From contig JBBIVP010000026.1 of NCBI GenBank assembly GCA_037439705.1, forward strand, positions 1-15,543: a DNA stretch of 15,543 nucleotides. The letters are read 5' to 3'. This DNA comes from JBBIVP01 sp037439705 [NCBI: bacterium] (lineage in GTDB: Bacteria; JBBIVP01). The notes below the pieces were generated by a model that was given only the letters and a program-made list of their open reading frames with translations, had not been told where the DNA came from and did no database searches. Positions within the stretch are counted from its first letter, which is position 1; every line of letters begins with the position of its first letter. Shown one piece after another: positions 1-7,874 of the stretch. The translations under genes were made by a program, and so were the position numbers.

Positions 1-1050
1 TCTTACATCCTCATACCCATATTTTTTCGCTATCAAATTGTATGTTCCGACGGGAATGTTTTGAATAAGGTAGTCCCCATCTGAATTGGTTAATCCTGTA
101 TAACTCGTCCCCTCAAAAATCAAAAGAATACCCGAATGCTCCGATGAACCCTCAAGATAAGCAACACCTGAAATAGAACCACGAGAAACCAACAAAAGAA
201 CATCCCCAACAGGTGTGGTCTGATTCTTTCCAACAACCACATCCGTCACCACTTCCTTGTTAAACCTGTCCTTCGTAAATGTGATGTTATACCTCCCTAC
301 CGGTATAAGAGATATAATGTAATGCCCTGTCGAATCCGTAATACCAGTTTTTCCACTTCCCTCTACACTGACAAGAATACCGCTGTGATCTGTTTCTCCC
401 TCAAGAAATGCATACCCCTCAACCTCCCCTCGCTGAAGAAAAAGATTCACCGGAGAACCATTTCCAACATCAATTATAGAATTTGCAGAAACCTTTACAC
501 CTGTAATCTCTCTTTCCTCATAACCGCTTCTTGAAATGAGGATATCATAGGTGCCTGTAGAAACCCCTGAGATGATAAAATTGCCATCCCTGTTGGAAAA
601 TCCGGCATACAAAGTGTCTTTTATACTTATAAGTGCTCCTGAATGGTCATCTGATTCCTCAAGCAGTATCTGTCCTGCGAGACTCCCCCTGAGCCTACTG
701 AGAAAAATCTCGCCGACATCAAGTTCTTCACCTATTCCAACCTCAACCTCCATCGGTTCCAAATATTCCCAGTTTTCCTTACTCACAGCAATTGTGTACT
801 TTCCCTGTGGAACATCTGTAATAGTCCAGTTTCCCTCCTTATCTGTTATAGATGTCAAGGATGTCCCTTTAAGGCTGACAATAACACCCGCATAGTCCTT
901 TGACTCCTCAAGAATAATTTTTCCCGAAATTTTACCCTTTTCCTGAAGGGATAACGGAGACTCGGGGTCGTATGGATTTGTGTGCTCAAGTTTTCCACAC
1001 GAAAGGAAAAATAACAACCATGAAAGAGGCAGAAAAATTTTCCTTAACAT
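1..1050 (-). CDS. Lipoprotein with tandem carboxypeptidase-regulatory-like domains (3' part outside window)
   Basis: The ORF starts with ATG at 1050 and is still open at base 1, giving 350 visible residues. The start has a strong site (GGGAGGTGA) that overlaps the stop of the upstream gene, with 3 nt between stop and ATG. A hydrophobic signal ends in a lipobox-like FLSC with Cys18. It is followed by a polar linker and the NPYDPE motif often seen just after the lipidated Cys of such proteins. From about residue 40 come four repeats of about 85 residues, starting near 41, 123, 209 and 301. Each begins with G-x-(I/A)-x-LE(E/G) and (D/E)(H/Y)(S/A)G, then a (D/N)-x-(D/E/T)G turn, then (I/V)P-x-G-x-Y, the pattern of CarboxypepD_reg/PEGA-like beta-sandwiches. 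I infer a surface or periplasmic lipoprotein at the end of an envelope operon. Ligand and function are unknown, and total length is unknown because the gene is cut. Confidence 0.88.
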   Translation of the reverse strand, partial: MLRKIFLPLSWLLFFLSCGKLEHTNPYDPESPLSLQEKGKISGKIILEESKDYAGVIVSLKGTSLTSITDKEGNWTITDVPQGKYTIAVSKENWEYLEPMEVEVGIGEELDVGEIFLSRLRGSLAGQILLEESDDHSGALISIKDTLYAGFSNRDGNFIISGVSTGTYDILISRSGYEEREITGVKVSANSIIDVGNGSPVNLFLQRGEVEGYAFLEGETDHSGILVSVEGSGKTGITDSTGHYIISLIPVGRYNITFTKDRFNKEVVTDVVVGKNQTTPVGDVLLLVSRGSISGVAYLEGSSEHSGILLIFEGTSYTGLTNSDGDYLIQNIPVGTYNLIAKKYGYEDVR

Positions 1051-1053
1051 TTT

Positions 1054-2166
1054 TCACCTCCCTAATTTCAATACTAATTTATTAGGCATAAGAGATGTAA
1101 CATTAAATTTCTTTCCCTTGAATTGAACCGCAGTTAAAAGCTCAGCAAGCCTATCTGATTTTCCAATAAACCTAACATCAAATATCACAGATGGAGATTC
1201 ATAATTCCTCTGAACAACTTCCTTCACTCCCTCAAGACCTCCTATAAGAGTTCTTAGTTCCTTGAGTTCTTGAAAATTCACCCCTGAAATTAGAACCTCT
1301 ATATTCCTTCCGTTTAATACAAACTCATTCCACTTCTTCAACATCTTTGAAAAAATATCGTGTCCAGCCTTTGAAGAGGCATTTTTTATTGCCTTCATCA
1401 CGCTTCCATCAGCACTTCCATCCACACCATTCTCCTCAACTGTTGAAAATGCATATATCTCCCCTGTTTCTCCATTCATAACCCTTATTGAAGCATATCC
1501 CTTGCTTGAATAGAGAACCCCCTTCACGGACTCAGGAGAACCCGCTTTTACAGTCCCTGTTATGATTACCTCTGCACCTGAAATTGCACCTATCTTTTTT
1601 GCAGATTGAATATCTCCCTCTGCTGCGAGCCTTATTGAATCCGAACCAATTTTTGCCTTTACGCTCTCCGCATCAAGAAGTGATAATTCCTTATCCATCA
1701 GGTATTCACTTAGAGTATTCTCTGCAATTTTTGATTGACTTGAACCCCCACCCTCCATCTCTGCAATCATTACAATCACCCTCGGTTTATCCATCTTTTT
1801 GTATATGAATGTGGCATCATCACGGACATCTTTTGCACTAACAACCGCTGAAATTTTGACATAGTAATCTTCTCCTTTCTTCCCTTCTTCAAGAACTTTA
1901 TACTCATGGATGTAACCCCTTGCCCTTGATATGATTTCATCCTTGACAAGTTCAAAATCCTCAACTACAGTCTCGCTTATAATCTCTGAACCAACCTGCT
2001 CAACCGCATTTCTCATAGCCTGTATCAAAGCTGACTCCTTGGCAGATTTTACATCTCCCTTCACTACCTTTGCGAAACCTTCTCCTGTCACTGTTTTCGC
2101 CTCTTCAGCGTTCACCACGAAAACAATTAATAAAATTGTCCCTATAATTGTGGCGATTCTCTTCAT
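1054..2166 (-). CDS. FlgT-like periplasmic protein
   Basis: A 370-residue protein with a signal peptide (residues 1-20, likely cleaved after VNA). Residues about 25-115 match the FlgT N-terminal domain pattern: EGFAKV, then an alanine-rich helix, AVEQVGSEI, a GYIHEY turn and YYVKISAVVS. Residues about 128-215 resemble the CsgG/FlgT middle domain, with PRVIVMIAE and then an AEVIITGTVKAG strand. Residues about 285-370 are a further alpha/beta domain. In Vibrio, FlgT belongs to the flagellar H-ring, but here no flagellar gene is nearby, so I read it as a generic envelope protein. The ATG overlaps the cyclase stop by 4 nt (ATGA), and AAGGAGGT lies inside the cyclase gene. Its N-terminal domain is paralogous to that of the product of 4037-5476. 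Domain calls are by eye. Confidence 0.85.
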   Translation of the reverse strand: MKRIATIIGTILLIVFVVNAEEAKTVTGEGFAKVVKGDVKSAKESALIQAMRNAVEQVGSEIISETVVEDFELVKDEIISRARGYIHEYKVLEEGKKGEDYYVKISAVVSAKDVRDDATFIYKKMDKPRVIVMIAEMEGGGSSQSKIAENTLSEYLMDKELSLLDAESVKAKIGSDSIRLAAEGDIQSAKKIGAISGAEVIITGTVKAGSPESVKGVLYSSKGYASIRVMNGETGEIYAFSTVEENGVDGSADGSVMKAIKNASSKAGHDIFSKMLKKWNEFVLNGRNIEVLISGVNFQELKELRTLIGGLEGVKEVVQRNYESPSVIFDVRFIGKSDRLAELLTAVQFKGKKFNVTSLMPNKLVLKLGR

Positions 2167-4040
2167 TTCTGCACCTCCTTATTTTTTATTGTATAAACCT
2201 TAACTATCTCTTCTTTACCTTTTACCTTTGTCTCTCCAAGCGGTACAAGTTCAAAATAATCCTTTACCTTTTCTGCTGTCTTGTGTGAAATGACGATGGG
2301 CACTTTGAATTCCTTCGTCAGTCCCTCAACCCTTGAAGCGAGATTGACCCCATCCCCTATTACCGTATAATCCATCTTGCTCTCTGAGCCCATATTTCCA
2401 ATAACAACCACATCTGTATTTATACCTATGCCAATTCTTATAGTTGGCCATCCTTTATTTGAATTTTCCTTGTTAAACCCTTCAAGCCTTTTTACCATTT
2501 CCAGAGCGCACCTGCATGCTTTAATTGCGTGTTCCTTGTCCTCCACTGGTGCTCCAAAAAACACCATTATGGCATCTCCAATAAACTTATCTATTACCCC
2601 GTTATTTGAAAATATAACATCTGTCATAGCAGTGAAGTAGGCATTTAACATCTCTACAAGGGCATCAGGAGGCATCTTTTCTGAAATAGGAGTAAAATCC
2701 CTTATGTCTGAGAAAAGAATTGTCAGTTCTTTTTTTATACCACCCGGGCGGATGAGTTCTGGATTCTTCAAAATCTCATTCACTATTTGAGCAGACATAT
2801 ATCTCCCGAATGTTTCCCTTATTACCTTCTTTTCCCTTCTTTCAAGATATCTGTGATATCCAAGACCTGTGATAAATAGTGTAAAAAACATCCCGATAGA
2901 AGGAAATTGAGTCACATAAATAGAATGGGTTTTCAAAAGGAAATAATCAAAAGATAAAATCCCTCCTATTAAAATCAAAAAAATTATGAGTCTCAACAAA
3001 GCAGGTATATTGAAAAGGACAAAAATCGTTCCTCCTATGACCCCGCATATCACTATGAATAGAACCTCTTTTGAAATGGAGGGTATCTTTATGGAATTTC
3101 CCCGAAGGAGGTTAGCAACTGCATGGGCATGTATTTCTATTCCGGGCATCGCTCCTTCAACCATAACATACACTTCTTTTTTTCTGCCCCCTTTAAACCA
3201 TTCTGAAAATGGAACCGGATAATAGTCATGAAAAAGGTATGATGTATTACCGAGCATAACTATTTTGCCCTCAACATCTTCCTTTTTAAAGTTTCCAGAA
3301 TAAACATCATGAAAGGAAATATATTTAATGCTTCCCTTTCCACCATAATAATTTATCAACATGCTTCCTTCCGTAACATTTGCCTTTATGTCTCCCCACT
3401 GAAGGAGTGAATCTTTTGAAAGGTCCATAGGAGGGATATCTTCTTTTTTATCACCGAAGAGAAAGGCTCCCGCCACAAGAAGTGAAAAGGCGGGAATATA
3501 TTCTAAATTTCCTACTTCATCAAGAATTCCATATACCATCTGAAGTCTTCTAACCCTTCCATCCGAATCAGAAGAATTTATGTTTACAATACCCATTCCC
3601 GAAGAGGCGTTGAAGAAGATATCAAGTGGTTTGTTCAAACCCATTGATGAAAAATACCCTGCGAGAATTACATTTCCTGCATATTCAATTGACTCTTTAA
3701 GAACCCTATCGTCCTCCTCTCCATAGATGGATGGAGATGAAAAAATTATATCTACTCCTACAACCTTTGCTCCCGCATCTGCGAGTTTCCTTATCACATC
3801 AGCATAAATTCTCCTCTCCCAGTGAGATATGTTTTTACCGATAAAATTCTTTGATTCATCGTTTATATCAACAATCACAATGGGCAGGTCTAAATTCTTT
3901 TTTCCCCTCACCTTCATAGTCATATCAAATAACAGATCTTCAATGCTTCTGTGAAATGAAAAAATATAAAAGACAAGCCAGAAAATTAAATTGCCAACTA
4001 TGATAGGAGATGAGTAAATTAGGCGCTGGTTCTTCCTCAT
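2163..4040 (-). CDS. CHASE2-domain class III adenylate cyclase
   Basis: A 625-residue membrane sensor enzyme. It has one N-terminal membrane segment (about 11-28), an extracytoplasmic CHASE2 domain (about 35-320), three closely spaced membrane segments (about 334-403), a short linker, and a class III cyclase domain (about 435-615). Metal-binding aspartates are D445 (FSDIRDF) and D489 (IGDAIMVFFG). The purine-specifying pair is K485 and T559, the Lys/Thr pair of many bacterial adenylate cyclases rather than the Glu/Cys of guanylate cyclases. The transition-state residues N566 and R570 are present, so the enzyme should be active and make cAMP from ATP. CHASE2 is presumed to sense an unknown periplasmic signal. 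The gene overlaps both operon neighbours by 4 nt (ATGA on each side), which suggests translational coupling. The periplasmic products of the operon are therefore candidate partners or inputs of this sensor. Confidence 0.95.
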   Translation of the reverse strand: MRKNQRLIYSSPIIVGNLIFWLVFYIFSFHRSIEDLLFDMTMKVRGKKNLDLPIVIVDINDESKNFIGKNISHWERRIYADVIRKLADAGAKVVGVDIIFSSPSIYGEEDDRVLKESIEYAGNVILAGYFSSMGLNKPLDIFFNASSGMGIVNINSSDSDGRVRRLQMVYGILDEVGNLEYIPAFSLLVAGAFLFGDKKEDIPPMDLSKDSLLQWGDIKANVTEGSMLINYYGGKGSIKYISFHDVYSGNFKKEDVEGKIVMLGNTSYLFHDYYPVPFSEWFKGGRKKEVYVMVEGAMPGIEIHAHAVANLLRGNSIKIPSISKEVLFIVICGVIGGTIFVLFNIPALLRLIIFLILIGGILSFDYFLLKTHSIYVTQFPSIGMFFTLFITGLGYHRYLERREKKVIRETFGRYMSAQIVNEILKNPELIRPGGIKKELTILFSDIRDFTPISEKMPPDALVEMLNAYFTAMTDVIFSNNGVIDKFIGDAIMVFFGAPVEDKEHAIKACRCALEMVKRLEGFNKENSNKGWPTIRIGIGINTDVVVIGNMGSESKMDYTVIGDGVNLASRVEGLTKEFKVPIVISHKTAEKVKDYFELVPLGETKVKGKEEIVKVYTIKNKEVQK

Positions 4041-5476
4041 CCTTCAGTTCCTCCCACCTGACCACCTTTTATTATCACAAACCTTCCTGCTCTTACTGCT
4101 CCTCCGCCATCTTTTTTTATCTTCTCAGCATCCCTTTCGCTTATCACTATACATCCCCCTCTATTTCCGCTCACACCTATTGCCTTAAGGTCTATTCTCT
4201 TTTTACCCGATACATCCTTTTCACTATTAAGGTATTTACCCGCACCATTGCTTTTCAAAAACTCCTGTGAAACAAATTCGGCAGAATAGATTTTCTCCCC
4301 CTTATCGGTTTTTATCTGAGGAAAAAGTGCAGGTTTAATTCCTTTAATCTCGCTTGCGTCCACCACAATAAGGACATCATCTCCCTTTTCAGCCCACCTC
4401 GGAGGAGAATAATTTATTTTTTGAGCAAAAGCAGATGTTATTCCTCCTACTCCGCTAAAAGGAACCCTTATCCTCACATAATAATAATCGCCATCCACCC
4501 CTTCCTTCACTATCTCTGCGTCCTTGATAACTCCCTTTATAACATAAACCATATCCGGATTTTCTTTAACCACATCTTCCACTGTTCTTTCTCCGTCAAA
4601 ATTAAGTTTTGAAAGGATTTTGAGCAGATTACCTTCAGCAGATACAAAACCTGCTCTCCTGAGCAATTCTTCAGATTTTCCGTTCCGTTTAACCCTGCCC
4701 TCTGCCTCAATGTATCCCTCTCCCCAGTTAACCAATCCCTCTTTAAACCTTTCCTCAAAGCCTCCTCCAGAAATTTTTCTCCTGAACCCGTACTTTTCAA
4801 TAACCTCCTTAGGGACAGAAACCACCGCAGAAATTTTTACATATCCCTCATCACCATTTACTCCCTTTTCAAGAACTCTGTAGGAGAGAAACGCCCTGCT
4901 TTCTGCAATGACCCTTTCAAAATCCTCCTTTGTATGAATGGTAACTGCCATTCCGTAAGCCTTTTCCACAGCATCCCTTTTCGCCCTCAGAAGAAGAACC
5001 CTCTCAACCTCCTTCTCACTTCCCTTTTTGAATTTACCCTTTGCCTCTCCAATTACCTCCACATCTAAAAAGGCTTTCTCAGAAGGCTTTTTCTCCTCCA
5101 CAACAATTTCCCTCATAACCCCTTCAACACCGGACTTTAGACCTTCGGTTTCAACCCCTGTCTCCGACTTTAAAACCTCTCCCTTCAAAAGGTCAACTAT
5201 TCTATAAGAGATTTTTCCCTCTATATCCTTACATACAATAATAAAATCTTGAGGAAGCCACTTCTCAAACTTTCCCTGTTTAACCAGTTTAATTTTGCTC
5301 TCCTCAAGCATAGAAGCAATGTCTTCATAAGATACAACTTCTACACCGGAAATATCTTTCAAAGAATCTTTCGCTTTCTCACATTTATCACCCTCACCAA
5401 TAAAGAGAAAACTGGTTGAAAATCCTGAAAGAGGAAAAATTAGTCCAAAAACTGTTAATAAAACTACTTTCTTCAT
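4037..5476 (-). CDS. Large FlgT/LPP20-like envelope protein
   Basis: A 479-residue protein with an N-terminal signal sequence (about 1-20). Residues about 24-125 are a domain I do not recognise. Residues about 130-225 form a FlgT-N-like domain (VERVLLLRAKRDAVEKAYG, then YVKISAVVS). Residues about 255-350 resemble an LPP20/FlgT-type domain with EAEGRV and YYYVRIRVPF. Residues about 365-479 resemble the C-terminal domain found in long LPP20-like proteins (LIVVDASEIKGIKPALFPQI, then CIVISERDAEKI). The start abuts the upstream stop (TAA-ATG, no gap), with TGGAGG a few bases earlier. The stop overlaps the cyclase start by 4 nt. This and the product of 1054-2166 look like duplicated modules of one family. 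The biochemical role is unknown; it probably acts in the periplasm or at the outer membrane. Confidence 0.85.
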   Translation of the reverse strand: MKKVVLLTVFGLIFPLSGFSTSFLFIGEGDKCEKAKDSLKDISGVEVVSYEDIASMLEESKIKLVKQGKFEKWLPQDFIIVCKDIEGKISYRIVDLLKGEVLKSETGVETEGLKSGVEGVMREIVVEEKKPSEKAFLDVEVIGEAKGKFKKGSEKEVERVLLLRAKRDAVEKAYGMAVTIHTKEDFERVIAESRAFLSYRVLEKGVNGDEGYVKISAVVSVPKEVIEKYGFRRKISGGGFEERFKEGLVNWGEGYIEAEGRVKRNGKSEELLRRAGFVSAEGNLLKILSKLNFDGERTVEDVVKENPDMVYVIKGVIKDAEIVKEGVDGDYYYVRIRVPFSGVGGITSAFAQKINYSPPRWAEKGDDVLIVVDASEIKGIKPALFPQIKTDKGEKIYSAEFVSQEFLKSNGAGKYLNSEKDVSGKKRIDLKAIGVSGNRGGCIVISERDAEKIKKDGGGAVRAGRFVIIKGGQVGGTEG

Positions 5477-6445
5477 TTAAAACCTCCATTCAAGAGAGAG
5501 TGAAGACGAACCTTCTGGCCCAATTGTGGCTCCAAGCCTCACCCCCTCTTTTTTAGTTTTCAATTTTAGCCTTTTCTCACTTTTTCCACTGACTACCGCA
5601 TCAATAACATTTAAAGCCCATACCCCTATTGCAGAATAGATAAATGCATTTGTCATAACCCTGTACCTTTCAGCTTTATCGTAATACCTCTGTGCCTCTT
5701 CAGTACTCGTTGCATTTTTGTATTTGTCATATCTATCTTCTTTCAGAAAATAGCTCCATACCGCTCCGCCAACAGCAACCGCTTCCAGTCCTATTATTAT
5801 GTATGCCTTCCACGCCTGTCTGTTGTAAAACTGACCCCATCCGGGTGCAACAAGGGAACGATAAAGTGAATCAACCCTTGTTCTCTTTACAATCATCTCT
5901 TCGCTCAATGCCACCATCCCGATCCTCTTAATTTTTGTTTTAAGGGCGAGAAGAACCTTACCCGATGAAACCTCTATGAGCCTTGAAACAACCACAAACT
6001 CGTCCGCTATCTCGTTCACACTTCCTGTAACTATTGCCTGAGCCTCAAGAAGATTACCAACCGCCTTTGCGTTCTCTCCCTCTGTGATTCCAAGGAGGCT
6101 CAATTTCATTTCTTCAAGGACAGCGTCAATTTTTTCCCTCTCAACAAGTTTTATATTTGGAAAATTAGATTTTAACCTCTCTCCTAAAAGTTCCGTAACT
6201 ATCTCTCCAACCTTCATATCCATTGCATCTCTTCCAAGATTGGCGAATTTTACAACCGCAATTCTCTCAAGCCCCTGAATTTTCTGAACCTCAGCTCCTA
6301 ATTTTTGAGAAAGGTTTTCCATTACAGATTCTATCTCCTTCTTGCCATCACTTACAGGTTCATCAGCAAAAGCAGATAGAAAACCGAAAAGGAAAACTGC
6401 GCCCATCAAAAAATCCCATATCTTATTTTTGCTACCTACTTTCAT
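5477..6445 (-). CDS. CsgG/FlgO-like periplasmic protein with C-terminal DUF5683-like membrane domain
   Basis: The first gene of the operon. I chose ATG at 6445 because AAAGGAGA lies 6-7 nt upstream. An in-frame TTG at 6475 would add ten residues but has no such site. The 322-residue product has a signal peptide cleaved near AFA-27. Residues about 60-165 form a CsgG/FlgO-type domain: RIAVVKFANLG, IKLVEREKIDAVLEEM, then AQAIVTGSVNEI. The second half (about 195-290) has LVAPGWGQFYNRQ followed by two hydrophobic segments, the signature of DUF5683-like small membrane domains. A CsgG-type fold joined to such a domain suggests an inner-membrane-tethered periplasmic protein rather than a soluble FlgO. 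It heads an operon with a CHASE2 cyclase and two FlgT-like proteins, so it may signal to or scaffold them. The exact function is unknown. Confidence 0.85.
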   Translation of the reverse strand: MKVGSKNKIWDFLMGAVFLFGFLSAFADEPVSDGKKEIESVMENLSQKLGAEVQKIQGLERIAVVKFANLGRDAMDMKVGEIVTELLGERLKSNFPNIKLVEREKIDAVLEEMKLSLLGITEGENAKAVGNLLEAQAIVTGSVNEIADEFVVVSRLIEVSSGKVLLALKTKIKRIGMVALSEEMIVKRTRVDSLYRSLVAPGWGQFYNRQAWKAYIIIGLEAVAVGGAVWSYFLKEDRYDKYKNATSTEEAQRYYDKAERYRVMTNAFIYSAIGVWALNVIDAVVSGKSEKRLKLKTKKEGVRLGATIGPEGSSSLSLEWRF

Positions 6446-6493
6446 CTCAGTCTCCTTTTTTGAATTTTTTAGCAAATTTTATGCCTGAAAATG

Positions 6494-6521
6494 CAATTAA
6501 AAATCATAGATGCACTGTCAA
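6494..6521 (-). promoter_or_regulatory. Candidate promoter for the envelope/cyclase operon
   Basis: On the minus strand there is a perfect -35 TTGACA (6516-6521), a 16-nt spacer and a poor -10 TAATTG (6494-6499). Transcription would start near 6487, giving a leader of about 40 nt that includes the ribosome binding site of the gene at 6445. Because the -10 is weak, the promoter may need an activator. The 230-nt gap upstream, unlike the overlapping junctions on both sides, supports a separate transcription start here. Confidence 0.4.
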
Positions 6522-6536
6522 AAACATAAATTAAAT

Positions 6537-6563
6537 GACCAAAAATTGACATTGGGTTTGGTC
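6537..6563. promoter_or_regulatory. Inverted repeat upstream of the cyclase operon (candidate operator)
   Basis: Perfect 7-nt arms, GACCAAA (6537-6543) and TTTGGTC (6557-6563), are separated by 13 nt. The centre lies about 60 nt upstream of the start predicted from the TTGACA element, a common distance for an activator site. It could instead be a weak transcript hairpin ending the preceding operon, but no clear T-tract follows it on the minus strand. Confidence 0.35.
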
Positions 6564-6670
6564 CTTTTGAATTCATAAAATAATTTTACCAGCAACAAAA
6601 TCAATTTTCAACAAAAATTTTAATATACTATCGCCAGTTTCTGTCGCTCCATTACAAACAGTGATTACAG

Positions 6671-6714
6671 ATTTTTCAAATTTTGCATTTTTCGTTTTGC
6701 ATTTTTCACTTTGC
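6671..6714. repeat. Short imperfect tandem repeat at the 3' end of the activase gene
   Basis: Three head-to-tail units of 16, 14 and 14 nt, each beginning ATTTTTC and ending TTTGC. The units start at 6671, 6687 and 6701. The array supplies the stop codon of the activase gene (6706-6708) and its last two codons, then continues into the intergenic space. Between the array and the gene at 6445, the 230-nt gap holds only the inverted repeat and promoter listed separately. No convincing intrinsic terminator was seen. Confidence 0.7.
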
Positions 6715-7503
6715 ATTAAGTATATCATCCCCTCCTTCCATTGCTATTAATGCTGCTCCGAGAGCGCCAGTAATCTGCGGGTCTTCAGGAACATTAATTT
6801 CAAATCCAAAAACCCTCTTTATTGCTGATATGACACCCTGATTTTTTGCTACACCACCTGTAATCGTTACTTCCCTTTTCAAACCAACTCTGGTTGCAAG
6901 TGGAAGAATCCTCAAAACTATTGCCTCAAAAAGCCCGCTTATAATTTTCTCCCTGCTCACTCCCTGATGAATAAGGGATATGACCTCAGATTCAGCAAAA
7001 ACAGTGCATGTGGTTGTTATTTTTACGGATTCCTTTGAACTTGAGCCAATTTTTCCCATTTCATCAAGGTCTATCTCAAGAACCCTTGCCATGTTTTCAA
7101 GGAATCTGCCTGTTCCTGCTGCACATTTATCGTTCATAGCAAAATCAACAATCCTTCCGTTATCATCAAGACCTATAGCCTTACTATCCTGACCTCCTAT
7201 ATCTATAATGGTTCTCGTCGCCGGGAAAAGATAAAATGCACCCCTTGCATGGCATGTAATTTCCGTAACATTTTTTCTTGCAAATTTCACCCTGAACCTG
7301 CCATAGCCTGTGGAAATGATTTCTGCAACATCATCAAGCCCTGCTCCCGCTTTTTCAAGCACAATTTTGAGAATTTTTTCACCTATCGTCTCCACATCAT
7401 ATCCAGTAGGAATAACCGCTTTGGAGACTATATTTTTCCCGGAGTCAAGAAGCACAGCCTTCGCTGTAGATGAACCTATATCTATCCCGCAATAGAGTTT
7501 CAT
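6706..7503 (-). CDS. Activator ATPase of the 2-hydroxyacyl-CoA dehydratase (HgdC/BcrAD) type
   Basis: A 265-residue protein of the acetate/sugar kinase/Hsp70 actin-like ATPase fold. The N-terminal phosphate motif is CGIDIGSSTAKAVLLD (from residue 5), and a second loop reads IDIGGQDSKAI (about 100). C127 (NDKCAAGTGRF) and C166 (TTTCTVFAESE) match the two cysteines per subunit that hold the [4Fe-4S] cluster at the dimer interface in HgdC. TGGVAKN (about 216) and GALGAAL close the fold. Such proteins use ATP to drive a low-potential electron into a dehydratase or reductase partner. I chose ATG at 7503, which overlaps the upstream stop by 4 nt (ATGA) and gives the usual family length. A longer ORF from 7545 would overlap the neighbour further. 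No dehydratase subunit gene is in the window, so the target is unknown. Confidence 0.92.
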   Translation of the reverse strand: MKLYCGIDIGSSTAKAVLLDSGKNIVSKAVIPTGYDVETIGEKILKIVLEKAGAGLDDVAEIISTGYGRFRVKFARKNVTEITCHARGAFYLFPATRTIIDIGGQDSKAIGLDDNGRIVDFAMNDKCAAGTGRFLENMARVLEIDLDEMGKIGSSSKESVKITTTCTVFAESEVISLIHQGVSREKIISGLFEAIVLRILPLATRVGLKREVTITGGVAKNQGVISAIKRVFGFEINVPEDPQITGALGAALIAMEGGDDILNAK

Positions 7504-7874
7504 ATTTTGCTGAAAACAAATTTTGTAAGAAAAACCGGAATGCACATAACAGAAAGTACTGTCCTCACAATTCTCATACCACTGCTTTCCTTCTTTTTTA
7601 ACTTTCCTATGATATTTTTCCTTTCTACAGGAGGGTCAATGAAGGGACTTCTGTCTCCTTTTGTTATAAAAAAATTCTCAAAAACAAAGATTACTCTGTG
7701 AAGGAGAAATTCATTTCTCCTTTTGAAAAGAAGAATATCTCCAATCCTTATTTTTTCTGCCCTCTCAATCTCCACCCTTTCTCCGCTTTTTATAAATGGA
7801 CTCATGCTATCACCTTTAACCACAAAACTTATCCTTTTTCCATCCTCAATGGATTTCTTCAAAATTCTCTTCAT
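7500..7874 (-). CDS. S24/S26-family signal-peptidase-like protein
   Basis: A 124-residue protein. VVKGDSMSPFIKSGE has the peptidase Ser (S23) in the G-D-S-M-x-P context shared by S24 and S26 peptidases. IRIGDILLF (about 42-50) and LLHRVI (H59) follow, then TKGDRSPFIDPP (about 71-82). A His in place of the general-base Lys is the pattern of SipW/ER-type signal peptidases. There is no N-terminal membrane anchor. The only hydrophobic stretch is C-terminal (about 100-120), so it may be a tail-anchored or cytoplasmic protease. The ATG overlaps the PqqD-like stop by 4 nt, and the stop overlaps the activase start. Such small S24/S26 proteins often sit beside PqqD/HprK-like/nucleotidyltransferase genes, where leader-peptide processing has been suggested. 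That role is inference here. Confidence 0.82.
   Translation of the reverse strand: MKRILKKSIEDGKRISFVVKGDSMSPFIKSGERVEIERAEKIRIGDILLFKRRNEFLLHRVIFVFENFFITKGDRSPFIDPPVERKNIIGKLKKKESSGMRIVRTVLSVMCIPVFLTKFVFSKI

Noticed and set aside
1054-6445. Flagellar H-ring/FlgO-FlgP-FlgT locus
   Set aside because: The FlgO/FlgT-like domains are embedded with a CHASE2 cyclase, and no flagellar structural, export or motor gene is present.
7500-7874. LexA-type repressor
   Set aside because: There is no DNA-binding helix-turn-helix and no Ser-Lys dyad in LexA order; the motifs fit small S24/S26 signal-peptidase-like proteins better.
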